Assembly (NCBI GenBank): GCA_903900845.1
Contig: CAIUOU010000017.1
Span: forward strand, 1 to 64,000
DNA length: 64,000 nt
Direction: 5' to 3'
Source of the DNA: an uncultured Opitutia bacterium
GTDB taxonomy: Bacteria; Verrucomicrobiota; Verrucomicrobiia; Opitutales; Opitutaceae
A model generated the notes under the pieces. The model saw only the letters and a list, made by a program, of their open reading frames with translations, was not told where the DNA came from and did no database searches. The position numbers and the translations under genes are program-made. Position 1 is the stretch's first letter, and each line of letters opens with the position of its first letter. Below are positions 8,036-16,618 of this stretch, in pieces.

Positions 8036-9218
8036 TCCCCGCCGCCCGTTTCCGCGCCGGTCTCTGCTGGCGACGGCGATCATGCTCGCGCTGGCCGGCT
8101 GCGGGGAAAAACCGGCCGACGCACCCAAGGTCCCGCCCGCGCCCAAAGCCACCGCGTGGCCGATGACCCGCGGGGGACCCGCCCTCACCGGCGCTTCCGC
8201 CGCACCCGTGCCGCGCGAACCGACCGTCGCCTGGACGTTCACCGCTCCCGGCCCGGTCAACGCCGAGGCCGCCATCGCCGACGGTCGCGTCTTCATCGGC
8301 AGCGCCAAGGGCCGGCTGCACTGCCTCGACGCCGCCACCGGCCGCGAGATCTGGTCGTTCGAGACCAAGGACGCCGTCGACGCCGCCCCCGCCGTCGGCG
8401 GCGGCCGGGTCTATCTCAGTTCCAACGACGGTAAGCTCTACGCGCTCGCGGCCGACACCGGCGCGGTGGTCTGGACCTTCGCCACCGATGAGAAGATCAG
8501 CTCCGGCGCCACACTCGTCCGCAATCCCGGCGGTCCCGGCGAGTGGGTGCTCGTCAACGGCTACGACGGCACGACCCGCGCGCTCGACGCCGCCGACGGC
8601 CGCGTGGTGTGGAGCTACGCGACGGGTAATTACATCAACGGCGCGCCGGCGATCGTGGACGGACGCTTCGTGGTGTTCGGCGGCTGCGACGCCCAGCTGC
8701 ACGTGGTCGGCCTCGCCGACGGCCAGGTCCTGCGCACGATCGACGCCGAGGCGTACATCCCCGCCTCGATCGGCACGTTCGGGAAGATGGCCTTCTGCGG
8801 GAACTACGCGAACCAGACCGTCGCGTTCGACGTCGAGGCCGGCACCGTGGCCTGGAAGTACCAGGATCGCGCAATGCCATTCTTCAGTTCGCCGGCGGTG
8901 AACGAGCGTCTCGTGCTGATCGGCTCCCGCGACAAGTACCTCCACGCCATCGACCGCCTGAAGGGCGAGGCGGTGTGGAAGTTCCGCACCGGCGGCCGCG
9001 TCGAGGGGGCGCCGATCCTTTTCAACGACGCCGTGGTTTTCGGCTCCGCCGACGGCCGGCTCTACGCGGCGGAACTCGCGGCGGGGGCGGAACTCTGGCG
9101 GCTCGAGCTTGGCGAGGCACTGACCGCCTCCCCCGCCTTCGGTGCGAACCTGATCGTGGTCGGCGGCGAGAAAGGCACGGTCTTCGCCGTTCGCGCCGGC
9201 CCGGCCCCCGCGCGCTGA
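8013..9218 (+). CDS. BamB/PQQ-like beta-propeller lipoprotein
   Basis: 401 aa from a GTG at 8013, inside the end of the alcohol dehydrogenase gene (23-base overlap). The start is supported because the arginine-rich n-region RRPFPRR precedes a hydrophobic stretch and a lipobox LALAGC, with lipidated Cys30. A Pro/Ala-rich linker (about 31-50) leads into a propeller of about seven blades with repeats like LHCLDAATGREIWSFETKD and LYALAADTGAVVWTF. It is thus anchored to a membrane on the periplasmic side. Third propeller of the cluster. BamB itself works in outer-membrane protein assembly, but the gene context here is metabolic, so an assembly role is not assumed. Confidence 0.85.
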   Translation: MQPASKPDPRRPFPRRSLLATAIMLALAGCGEKPADAPKVPPAPKATAWPMTRGGPALTGASAAPVPREPTVAWTFTAPGPVNAEAAIADGRVFIGSAKGRLHCLDAATGREIWSFETKDAVDAAPAVGGGRVYLSSNDGKLYALAADTGAVVWTFATDEKISSGATLVRNPGGPGEWVLVNGYDGTTRALDAADGRVVWSYATGNYINGAPAIVDGRFVVFGGCDAQLHVVGLADGQVLRTIDAEAYIPASIGTFGKMAFCGNYANQTVAFDVEAGTVAWKYQDRAMPFFSSPAVNERLVLIGSRDKYLHAIDRLKGEAVWKFRTGGRVEGAPILFNDAVVFGSADGRLYAAELAAGAELWRLELGEALTASPAFGANLIVVGGEKGTVFAVRAGPAPAR

Positions 9219-9268
9219 TCCGACCCCGGGACCTCGACACGCGGCCGTCGTCGACCAAACCTCTCACC

Positions 9269-10579
9269 GTGAAGATCGTCTTCCTGACGCCCGGCACCGG
9301 CAGCTACTACTGCGGCGCCTGCATGCGGGACAACGCCATCGCGCGGGAGCTCCACCGCGCCGGCGACGACGTGACGATGGCGCCGATGTACCTGCCGCAC
9401 ACGCTCGACGAGGAGGCGTTGCCCGGTTCTTCCCGCGTCCCGGTCTTCTTCGGCGGCATCAACGTCTACCTGCAGCAGAAGGTGCCGCTCTTCCGCCGCA
9501 CGCCGGCCTTCGTCGACCGTCTGCTGAATTCCACCGGCCTGCTGCGCTGGGCCGCGCGCCACAGCCACATGACCTCGGCGCGCGACCACGGCGAGATGAC
9601 GCTCGAGATGTTCAACGTCGGCTCGAGCCGGTTGGGCAAGGAGCTGGAGAAACTCATGGGCTGGTTGCAGCACACTGAACGCCCGGACGTGGTGTGTCTT
9701 TCCACCGCCTTGCTCGCGGGCTTTGCGGAGCCGCTCAAACGCCGCCTCGGCGCGCCCGTGGTGACGTTCTTCCAGGGTGAGGACACTTTTCTCGACGGCC
9801 TCCCGGAGCCGTTCCGCACGCAATGCTGGGAGTCGATGGCGGCCACCCTGCGCGCCTCGGACCTCATCCTTTCACCGAGCCGTTTCTACGCCGAACTGAT
9901 GGGAAGCCGCCTAGGCCTAGGCCGCGATGCGGTGCGGGTGGTTTTCAACGGCATCCAGCTGGAAGGCTACGCGGCGGCGGCGAACCCGCCGCCCACCCCG
10001 ACCGTCGGTTACCTCGCGCGCATGTGCCGGGAGAAGGGCATCGAGGTGATGGTCGACGCGTTCCTGCACCTCGCCGGCGAGTTGGGCGATCGAGAGACGC
10101 GGCTGCATCTGGCGGGGGCGGCGACCGCCGGCGACGAGCCGCTTATCCGCCGGCTGCGCGCCCGGATCGACTCCGCCGGGCTCGCCGCGCGCGTCACGTG
10201 GTCGCCGAACATTTCCCGGGATGAGAAAATCTCCTTCCTCCGCGGGCTTTCGCTGTTCTCGGTGCCCGCGACGTACGCGGAGGCGTTCGGCCTCTACCTC
10301 GTCGAGGCGATGGCGTGCGGCGTGCCGGTGGTGCAGCCGCAGTCGGCCGCGTTCCCGGAATTGATCGCCGCCGGGGGCGGAGGTCTCTGCGTTCCCGCGC
10401 GCGAACCCGCCGCCCTAGCCCGCGCGTGGCGCGATCTGCTGCGCGACCCGGCGCGGCGGACGGAGCTAGGCCGCGCCGGCCGCGCCGCCGCCGAAAACCA
10501 TTTCTCGTCTGCGGCGATGGCCGCGACGTTCCGCCGCGAGATCGCCCGGCTCACCGGGAAAAACCCCGCCGGCGCCTGA
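9269..10579 (+). CDS. Glycosyltransferase family 4 (GT-B) protein
   Basis: 436 aa from the GTG at 9269; the longer ORF in the track (from 8975) overlaps the lipoprotein gene out of frame. N-terminus KIVFLTPGTGSYYCGACMRDN is a typical GT-B first strand and glycine loop; C-terminal half carries VGYLARMCREKGIEVMVDAF and the donor-binding EAFGLYLVEAMACGVPVVQ (E-x7-E motif of retaining GT4 enzymes). Would transfer a nucleotide-activated sugar to an acceptor in the cytoplasm. Being last in the cluster after the alcohol dehydrogenase and lipoprotein, it might glycosylate the alcohol product or a lipid carrier; that is inference. A perfect hairpin directly after the stop ends the operon. Confidence 0.85.
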   Translation: MKIVFLTPGTGSYYCGACMRDNAIARELHRAGDDVTMAPMYLPHTLDEEALPGSSRVPVFFGGINVYLQQKVPLFRRTPAFVDRLLNSTGLLRWAARHSHMTSARDHGEMTLEMFNVGSSRLGKELEKLMGWLQHTERPDVVCLSTALLAGFAEPLKRRLGAPVVTFFQGEDTFLDGLPEPFRTQCWESMAATLRASDLILSPSRFYAELMGSRLGLGRDAVRVVFNGIQLEGYAAAANPPPTPTVGYLARMCREKGIEVMVDAFLHLAGELGDRETRLHLAGAATAGDEPLIRRLRARIDSAGLAARVTWSPNISRDEKISFLRGLSLFSVPATYAEAFGLYLVEAMACGVPVVQPQSAAFPELIAAGGGGLCVPAREPAALARAWRDLLRDPARRTELGRAGRAAAENHFSSAAMAATFRREIARLTGKNPAGA

Positions 10580-10580
10580 G

Positions 10581-10597
10581 CCGCGGGGCGCCCGCGG
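10581..10597. terminator. Hairpin between convergent genes
   Basis: CCGCGGG-gcg-CCCGCGG is a perfect 7-bp stem with a 3-base loop followed by TTT, placed in the 24-base gap between the glycosyltransferase (plus) and the thioesterase (minus). It could terminate both transcripts. Confidence 0.5.
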
Positions 10598-10603
10598 TTT
10601 CGC

Positions 10604-11017
10604 TCAAATCGAGTATTTCGCCCGGACGTCCTCGGGGATCGGCGTCGAACGGCCCGTGGCGAGCGTCACGAGCGTGTACGAGCAATACCCGTCGCAGACG
10701 CGTTTCCCGGTGGGCTGCTTCTCGATCTCAAAGTCCACGCGGCAGCCGGTCTCGGTGAAGTGATCGATCCAGCAGCGCACGATCATGCGGTCGCCCCAGC
10801 CGAGCGGTCGCTTGTAGTGGATCGTGGCGGTCGTCATCCACCAGCCGAGGCCACGATCGGCGAACGCCTGCATGGACATACCGTAGTTTTTCTCCATCTG
10901 CTCGAACCGCGCCGCCAGCACGTAGTCGAGGTAGCGCGTGCTGTGCACGTGCTGGTAGAGGTCGATGTCATCCGGCCGCACCGCGAGCTCGGTCTCGAAC
11001 TTGGAGAAGACGTTCAT
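10604..11017 (-). CDS. Acyl-CoA thioesterase, hot-dog fold (YbgC/FadM-like)
   Basis: 137 aa starting at the ATG complement at 11015-11017. The ORF track extends 81 codons upstream through intergenic DNA, but family proteins start about here (MNVFSKFETELAVRPDD). The 4HBT signature DIDLYQHVHSTRYLDY lies near residues 18-33, the Asp-x-x-x-x-His-V-x-(N) pattern of YbgC/FadM-type thioesterases, with His replacing the usual Asn. Length is normal. It hydrolyses acyl-CoA thioesters in the cytoplasm; substrate unknown. Converges with the glycosyltransferase gene of the acyl-reduction cluster, so a link to that pathway is possible but unproven. Confidence 0.82.
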   Translation of the reverse strand: MNVFSKFETELAVRPDDIDLYQHVHSTRYLDYVLAARFEQMEKNYGMSMQAFADRGLGWWMTTATIHYKRPLGWGDRMIVRCWIDHFTETGCRVDFEIEKQPTGKRVCDGYCSYTLVTLATGRSTPIPEDVRAKYSI

Positions 11018-11517
11018 GCGACTCCCCGTGCGAAACATCAAACCCACCGCGGCGCGACGGAATTCTCCCTTCGAAATGATCACGGATGGGTTCCACCCCG
11101 CCCGTTCGCTCCGCTCATTCGGAAGCGCCGAACGCCCTTCGGCCTTTATCTGCGCCATCTTGGAAATCCGCGGTTCAAGTCCGCCGCCTTCGGAACGGCC
11201 TTCCTCCTTCGCCGGGACCACGGAGGACGAGACGGAGAACAAGTCGGCCGTCTGGCCCACACCATCGTTCTCGGCGGATAGTCGCGGCTACACCGAGCCC
11301 TGCCTATTCGTGTCCATCCGCGGTTACTCACCCGCGGAGCGAGTCGGGAGCGCGATGCGACTCTAGGCTCGGGCCGGTGGATCGGACTCTGAGCACCCGG
11401 GTTGGCCCCCCTGTGCCCTTGTGGTCCGACTCAACTCCCCGTTGGTCTCGGCTGCGCCGCGCTGGAACTTCGCGCGCTCCTTGTCACCCGCCCGCCACCT
11501 GCCTCACGCTCCGCGTC
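11018..11517. other. Gene-free gap with short dispersed repeats
   Basis: No credible gene. 11204-11240 carries degenerate phrases (gaccacggaggacgagacggag), and 11279-11338 carries GTCGCGGCTACACC followed by TATTCGTGTCCATCCGCGG, matching repeats in the gaps at 30870-30990 and 33172-33270. The last 37 bases before 11518 contain a possible TTGTCA -35 element for the pseudouridine synthase. Confidence 0.6.
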
Positions 11518-12318
11518 ATGGCTCACCGGAATCCCGCACCGCGGAACGGCGCAACGCGTCGGGAGGCGCCGCCCGCACCGGCGTTTGCCTGGGCACCGGA
11601 GCGCATCCGATTCGAGGATGAGTGGCTGATCATTGTCGACAAGCCCGCCGGCCTGCCGACGCAGCCGACGCTCGACGCGCGCCGGGCCAGCGCGCAATCG
11701 ACGCTCGCGGCCTTCCTGCGGGAACGGGACGGTGGCACGACTTACCTCGGACTCCAGCACCGGCTCGACCGCGACACTTCGGGCGTGTTGCTGTTTACCC
11801 GGGATCCACGAGCCAACAAGGGCGTCACGGAGCTCTTCGCCGGCAAAGCCGTGCGGAAGACCTACCTCGCGCTGGCGGTCACGGGCGAGTCGGCGCCCGA
11901 TTCGTGGGAGGTCGTCAATCATCTTGGGGTCGTCGGCCGAGAGGGTAAGGCCAGCCGCTTCGGCGCGGTGCGCAGCGGCGGCGATCCGGCCCGGACGACG
12001 TTCCGCGTCATCGAGCGGGTGACCGGCGCGATGCTCGTCGAGGCCAGCCCGCACACCGGCCGCACGCACCAGATCCGGGCGCATCTCGCGGAGGGCGGTC
12101 ACCCGATCCTTGGTGATCCGTTCTACGGTGGACCGGCCCGCTTTCCCGCGGGCGGCAAGGGCGGGACGATCAGCGTGCCACGTGTGATGCTGCACGCAGC
12201 CGGGTTGGAGTTCGTCCATCCCATGACGCAAGTCGCGTTGAAGGTCACCTGTCCGTGGCCGGAGGACTTCGAGGGATGCCTGCGGGCGCTGCGGTGCGCG
12301 ACCGCGTCACCGCCATGA
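11518..12318 (+). CDS. RNA pseudouridine synthase, RluA family
   Basis: 266 aa from the ATG at 11518; the 144 extra N-terminal codons in the track read through the repeat-rich gap. The RluA-family active-site motif is HRLDRDTSGVLLF with catalytic Asp84, preceded by IIVDKPAGLPTQP and followed by HTGRTHQIRAHL and PILGDPFYGG. There is no S4 domain, so it is of the RluA/TruC/YciL-small type rather than RluD. Isomerises uridine in rRNA or tRNA. Its stop overlaps the next gene's start by 4 bases (ATGA), implying translational coupling to the YkgJ-like protein. Confidence 0.9.
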   Translation: MAHRNPAPRNGATRREAPPAPAFAWAPERIRFEDEWLIIVDKPAGLPTQPTLDARRASAQSTLAAFLRERDGGTTYLGLQHRLDRDTSGVLLFTRDPRANKGVTELFAGKAVRKTYLALAVTGESAPDSWEVVNHLGVVGREGKASRFGAVRSGGDPARTTFRVIERVTGAMLVEASPHTGRTHQIRAHLAEGGHPILGDPFYGGPARFPAGGKGGTISVPRVMLHAAGLEFVHPMTQVALKVTCPWPEDFEGCLRALRCATASPP

Positions 12319-12851
12319 GCCCGGGCGAGCAACTCTGCCGCGCCTGCGGCCTGTGCTGTGACGGCACCCTGTTCCACCACGTGAAACTTGGCGCGGGGGA
12401 CGACCCGCGCGCCCTGCGGGCGAACGGAATGAACCTCCTCGCCTCGCGTGCCCGGCCGCCGATAAGGCGCCTGCCGCAGCCTTGCGCGGCGTTGTGCGCC
12501 GACCGCTCCTGCCGGATCTATGCGCGGCGTCCGACGCAATGCCGCACCTTCGAGTGCCGGGTCTTCCAGGACCTCACGGCCGGCCGGATCACAGCGCAGG
12601 CGGCGATGCTCCTCGTGCGGCGCGCCCGGCGTTGGGCGGACCGCGCCCGCCAGCTGCTTCGCCGTCTCGGCGGCGGGGACGAGCACCGTCCGCTCTCGGA
12701 GCGATTTCTCCGCGCGCGCCGGCGCGCGGAATCGGGTGAAGCCGACGCCACCGCGCGGGAGACCTGCGCTGACCTGAGCCTCGTGATGCACCGCCTGCAC
12801 CTGCTGGCCCACGAGAAATTCCACACGCGCCCCGGGACGCCCGAATCCTGA
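12315..12851 (+). CDS. YkgJ-family cysteine-cluster protein
   Basis: 178 aa from the ATG at 12315 that overlaps the previous stop. N-terminal CRACGLCCDGTLF and the later CRIYARRPTQCRTFECR form the Cys-rich metal-binding pattern of the YkgJ/UPF0153 family, thought to bind zinc or an Fe-S cluster. The second half is Arg-rich and helical. Function of the family is not well established. Converges with the Hsp15-like gene 21 bases away. Confidence 0.75.
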   Translation: MSPGEQLCRACGLCCDGTLFHHVKLGAGDDPRALRANGMNLLASRARPPIRRLPQPCAALCADRSCRIYARRPTQCRTFECRVFQDLTAGRITAQAAMLLVRRARRWADRARQLLRRLGGGDEHRPLSERFLRARRRAESGEADATARETCADLSLVMHRLHLLAHEKFHTRPGTPES

Positions 12852-12872
12852 CGCGCCGCCGCGCCGGCCTCT

Positions 12873-13235
12873 TCAACCGAACAGCTCGTCGAGCAGACGC
12901 CGGTCGCGTTTCGTTGGACGCCCGCTGCCCTTTTCACGCGCCAACACCTGCTGCACCGTATTCTCGTGGAGTTTCGCGATTTCCTCCGGCGGCGTGAGGT
13001 CGTCGCAGTAATCGCCGACGAGCTTCGCGCCGACCCTCGAGCGGGGCGCACCGATCACCCTCAGGGTGCGGGTGATCAGGCCGATCCGCACACGGACGGT
13101 CTCCCCCGGCCGGACCTCGCGGGCAGGCTTGGCGACGAGGTCGTTGACGAACACCGAGCCGGCCCGGCAGGCGTCGGTCGCGAGCGCCCGACTGCGGTGG
13201 ACGCGCACCGCCCAGAGCCACTTGTCGAGGCGCAT
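12873..13235 (-). CDS. S4-domain RNA-binding protein, Hsp15/HslR-like
   Basis: 120 aa from the ATG complement at 13233-13235; the track's much longer ORF runs through the divergent promoter region. MRLDKWLWAVRVHRSRALATD is the classical S4 domain start of Hsp15, followed by AGSVFVNDLVAKPAREVRPGE (strand-loop-strand of the S4 fold), then a basic tail GRPTKRDRRLLDELF. Hsp15 binds 50S subunits carrying stalled peptidyl-tRNA in E. coli. Divergent from the Gfo/Idh/MocA gene, sharing a 166-base upstream region. Confidence 0.85.
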   Translation of the reverse strand: MRLDKWLWAVRVHRSRALATDACRAGSVFVNDLVAKPAREVRPGETVRVRIGLITRTLRVIGAPRSRVGAKLVGDYCDDLTPPEEIAKLHENTVQQVLAREKGSGRPTKRDRRLLDELFG

Positions 13236-13401
13236 GGGGGCGGCGGGGGCCTTTTCCGAGGTCAACGCGGCGCAGACAAGGGCGGAGCGCGGAGGAGTCA
13301 AACGGAGGTCCGACGGAAACGTCCGGTTTTCCTTTGATCTCCGGGCCGGGCGGAGGAATTTGATCCTTCGTCGGCCCCGAGTATTCCCCCCCTTTTTCCC
13401 C

Positions 13402-14787
13402 ATGACCAACCCCGTGCTTCCTCCCGCCCTGTCCCGCCGTGATTTTATCCATCGTTCCGGCCGCGTCGCCGCCGTCTCCGCTCTCGCCGGAGTCGCCCTG
13501 CCGCCTGTGCACGCGGCGGGCAGTGACCTGATCCGCGTGGCACTGGTCGGTTGCGGCGGACGTGGCACCGGCGCCGCCGGGCAGGCCCTCTCCACCACGA
13601 CGGGCCCGATCAAACTGGTGGCGATGGCGGATGTTTTCCCCCCGCGGCTCGCGACGTCGCTCGACCGCCTCACCAAGCAGTTCGCCAAGGAAGGAAAGAA
13701 TGCGGTCGACGTACCGCCCGACCGCCAGTTCACCGGCCTCGACTCGTACCGCGCCGCCATGGACGCGCTGCGGCCGGGAGATGTGGTCATCCTCGCGACG
13801 CCGCCCGCGTTCCGCTGGGTGCATTTCAGCTACGCGATCGCGAAGGGCTTGCACGTCTTCATGGAGAAGCCCCTCACCGTGGATGGGCCCACCAGCAAGC
13901 GCATGCTGGCGCTCGGGGAAGAGGCCGCGCGGAAAAACCTGAAGGTCGGCGTGGGTCTGATGTGCCGTCATTGCCGCGCCCGCGGCGAACTCGCCGACCG
14001 CATCGGCCGCGGCGAAATCGGCGACATCCTCATGATGCGCGCCTACCGGCTCCACGGTCCGGTCGGGTTCTTCGCGTCGCCGCCGAAGCCCGCGGACAAG
14101 ACCGACCTCATGTACCAGATCGAGCGCTTCCACAGCTTCATCTGGGCGAGCGGCGGCGCCTACAGCGACTTCTACATCCACAACATCGACGAGTGCTGCT
14201 GGATGAAGGGTGAGTGGCCCGTGCAGGCCCACTCCAACGGCGGCCGCCACTACCGCGGCGACAGCATCGACCAGAACTTCGACGTGTACTCGACCGAGTA
14301 CACCTTCCGCGACGGCTCGAAGCTTTTCCTGGAGGGCCGCTGCATCACCGGCGCCTACGCCGAGCACTCCAGCACCGCGCACGGCACCAAGGGCATGGCG
14401 ATCATCTCGGAGAAGGGCCATGCACCCTCACGCGCCCGCATCTACCGCAGCCAGACGAAGGACGAGGCGAAACTCGCCTGGGCCCATCCGCAGCCCGAGG
14501 GCCGCCCGCATCAGCTCGAGTGGGACGATCTGATCGCCGCCATCCGCGCCGACCTGCCGTTCAACGAGGTGAAACGCGGCGTCGAGGCCAGCCTTGTCAC
14601 CTCGATGGGCCGCATGGCAGCGCACACGGGCCGCGTGGTCACTTTCGACGAGATGCTGAATTGCGACCACGAGTTCGCCCCCGGCCTGGACAAACTCACG
14701 AAAGACTCGCCCGCCCCGTTGCAGCCCGACGCCTCGGGCCGTTATCCGATACCGCGCCCCGGCATCGAGACGCGCCGGGAATACTGA
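13402..14787 (+). CDS. Tat-exported Gfo/Idh/MocA family oxidoreductase
   Basis: 461 aa from the ATG at 13402. The N-terminus carries a twin-arginine signal (SRRDFIHRSGRVAAVSALAG), cleaved near HAAG, so the folded enzyme is exported. The Rossmann NAD(P) motif is IRVALVGCGGRGTGAAG, followed by the family's EKPLTVDGPT motif (Lys of the EKP triad). The C-terminal half is the oxidoreductase beta-sheet domain, including CWMKGEWPVQAHSNGGR. Such secreted MocA proteins are numerous in Planctomycetes and Verrucomicrobia and act on sugars or inositols with tightly bound cofactor; the substrate is unknown. Single gene, convergent with marC only 6 bases away. Confidence 0.9.
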   Translation: MTNPVLPPALSRRDFIHRSGRVAAVSALAGVALPPVHAAGSDLIRVALVGCGGRGTGAAGQALSTTTGPIKLVAMADVFPPRLATSLDRLTKQFAKEGKNAVDVPPDRQFTGLDSYRAAMDALRPGDVVILATPPAFRWVHFSYAIAKGLHVFMEKPLTVDGPTSKRMLALGEEAARKNLKVGVGLMCRHCRARGELADRIGRGEIGDILMMRAYRLHGPVGFFASPPKPADKTDLMYQIERFHSFIWASGGAYSDFYIHNIDECCWMKGEWPVQAHSNGGRHYRGDSIDQNFDVYSTEYTFRDGSKLFLEGRCITGAYAEHSSTAHGTKGMAIISEKGHAPSRARIYRSQTKDEAKLAWAHPQPEGRPHQLEWDDLIAAIRADLPFNEVKRGVEASLVTSMGRMAAHTGRVVTFDEMLNCDHEFAPGLDKLTKDSPAPLQPDASGRYPIPRPGIETRREY

Positions 14788-14793
14788 GCCCGC

Positions 14794-15474
14794 TCAGCGG
14801 CCCACGGCCGCGTCGCGGATGGCACGCACCACGGCGGGATCGGTCGCGATCCCGAGGACGCCGTTCACGATGAACTGCACCCCGATGCAGAGGATCAGGA
14901 AACCCATGACCTTGGTCAGGGCATTCATCCCGTTGACGCCGACCAGCAACACGGTGCGCTCCGCAAGCCTCAGAACGACGTAGGTGATGATCGCGACGAC
15001 AAGGATCCCGAGGATGATGGCGATGTAATCGAGCCAGTGGGAAGCGAGGGACGTGAAGCCCACGGTCACGGCGATCGAACCGGGGCCGCTGAGCATCGGC
15101 AGCGCGAGCGGGGAGAAGGAGACGTCGCGTTTCCGGCGCGCCTCCGCCTCGGCCGGATCGTCGGGGCGCGGATCGCGAGGGGCGCCGAGGAGCATCGCCG
15201 AGCCGATGCCGGCCACGAGGAAGCCGCCCGCGATGCGCAGGCCCGGGATGGAGATCCCGAAGAAGCTCATGATGAACGTGCCGCCGATCAGGAAGCTCAC
15301 CAGGATTCCCACCATGTAGAAGCAGGCATGGCGCAGCTGCTGCAACCGGCGCTCCCGCGAATCGCCCTCGGTGATCGCGAGGAAGCTCGGTGCCGCGGCG
15401 AGCGGATTGATGATCGGCAGGAGCGCGATCACCGTGCCGATGATCAACTCCCAGAAGTGGTCGACCTGCTGCAT
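14794..15474 (-). CDS. MarC-family integral membrane protein
   Basis: 226 aa from the ATG complement at 15472-15474; the track ORF is longer because it runs on into the upstream tRNA-dihydrouridine synthase gene in another frame. Six hydrophobic segments are visible, including FWELIIGTVIALLPIINPLA (the NP motif of MarC/UPF0056) and a second half beginning SPLALPMLSGPGSIAVTVGF, the internal repeat expected for this family. Family length is about 210-220 aa. Transport substrate is unknown; the old link with multiple antibiotic resistance is not supported. The sequence TACCGT lies exactly 6 bases before the start codon and could be a -10 box of a leaderless transcript. Confidence 0.9.
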   Translation of the reverse strand: MQQVDHFWELIIGTVIALLPIINPLAAAPSFLAITEGDSRERRLQQLRHACFYMVGILVSFLIGGTFIMSFFGISIPGLRIAGGFLVAGIGSAMLLGAPRDPRPDDPAEAEARRKRDVSFSPLALPMLSGPGSIAVTVGFTSLASHWLDYIAIILGILVVAIITYVVLRLAERTVLLVGVNGMNALTKVMGFLILCIGVQFIVNGVLGIATDPAVVRAIRDAAVGR

Positions 15475-15505
15475 GGCGCGACGGTAGCCGCGCGCCGGGA
15501 AAAAG

Positions 15506-16618
15506 CTACCAAAGCTCGACCGGGCCGCGTGGCACGGGAATGGCCTCCCGGCCCGCCTCCTCCGGATCGTCGGCCGCCCGTAGGAACGACGGCACCAGGG
15601 GCGCCGGCGCGAACTTCGGCAACAATTCGCCGTTTTCGTCGCAGAACTGCCGGCGCCACGCGATGTACTCGTCGATCGCGGCCTCGAAGTCGGCCCGGGA
15701 GGCGATGGTGAGGATGCGGCGCTTGAACGGTTTCGCCGGCCCGAAGCGACGCGCGTACCACGGGGCCACGCGACGAAACAACCGGGCGCCGTGCTCCTCG
15801 CCGTGGAACTCGATGTAACGCTCGAAATGCCGCCGCAGCACGCGGAGCCGCTCGTGGAAGCCGGGTTCCGGCAACTCCTCACCCGTCCGAAGGAGATGCG
15901 CCGTGCGCCGGAATATCCAAGGGTCGTAGAAAGCGCCCCGCCCCACGCTCACGCCGGCACACCCCGTCTCGGCCAGCATATGCCGCGCCCCCATGGGCGT
16001 GGTGACGTCGCCGTTGCCGATCACCGGGATCCGCGGCACCGCCTCCACCACCGCGCGGATACCCGCGAGGTTCACCGTGCCCGCGAAACCCTGCGCCCGC
16101 GTCCGGCCGTGGACGAACACCGCCGCCACGCCAGCAGCCTCGAGGGCGCGGGCGAGATCCGGGGCGGTGAGATTCTCGTCGTCCCAGCCGAGCCGCATTT
16201 TCGCCGTCACCGGGATGCGCACCGCCGACACCATGCCGCGCACCAGCGCGGCCGTGCGCTCGAGCTCCGTCATCATCGCCGAGCCGCCGCCGATGCGCGT
16301 GACCTTCCGCACCGGGCAACCCATGTTGATGTCGACCGAGTCGGCGCCGAGTTCCTGGCACATCACCGCCGCGTCGCGCATCTCCTCGGGCACGCTGCCA
16401 AAGAGCTGGATCGCGAAAGGCCGGTCGGCCGGGGACGAGGCGACCAGCCGCAGGGCGTTGCGGTTGCGCTCCAGCAACGAGCGGGCGTTGACGAGGTCCG
16501 TCGTCGCCCACGCCAGACCGCCCAGTTCGCGCACCGTCAGGCGCATGGGCAGGTTGGTGTAGCCCGCCAACGGCGAGAGAAAGAGGTTGGAAGTCAGCTC
16601 GTAGGGACCCAGGCGCAC
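15506..16618 (-). CDS. tRNA-dihydrouridine synthase (Dus family)
   Basis: 370 aa from a GTG at 16616-16618. FMN-binding TIM barrel with the family opening LSPLAGYTNLPMR, the active-site Cys101 in INMGCPVRKV, Lys140 in VTAKMRLGW and the HGRT phosphate/FMN loop (FVHGRTRAQGF), then IPVIGNGDV. Reduces uridine to dihydrouridine in the tRNA D-loop with NADPH. The C-terminal about 50 residues after the helical domain are Pro-rich and somewhat longer than in DusB. A TTGCAC-N17-hexamer-N6-GTG promoter arrangement precedes it. Confidence 0.9.
   Translation of the reverse strand: MRLGPYELTSNLFLSPLAGYTNLPMRLTVRELGGLAWATTDLVNARSLLERNRNALRLVASSPADRPFAIQLFGSVPEEMRDAAVMCQELGADSVDINMGCPVRKVTRIGGGSAMMTELERTAALVRGMVSAVRIPVTAKMRLGWDDENLTAPDLARALEAAGVAAVFVHGRTRAQGFAGTVNLAGIRAVVEAVPRIPVIGNGDVTTPMGARHMLAETGCAGVSVGRGAFYDPWIFRRTAHLLRTGEELPEPGFHERLRVLRRHFERYIEFHGEEHGARLFRRVAPWYARRFGPAKPFKRRILTIASRADFEAAIDEYIAWRRQFCDENGELLPKFAPAPLVPSFLRAADDPEEAGREAIPVPRGPVELW

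Noticed and set aside
453-9218. Pyrroloquinoline quinone use by the three propeller proteins
   Set aside because: PQQ-like propeller is only a fold name. No disulfide Cys pair, calcium-site pattern or pqq synthesis genes are seen.
11165-11180. tRNA T-arm-like GCGGTTCAAGTCCGC
   Set aside because: The 4-bp stem and TTCAAGT loop look like a T-arm, but no acceptor, D or anticodon arms could be folded around it.
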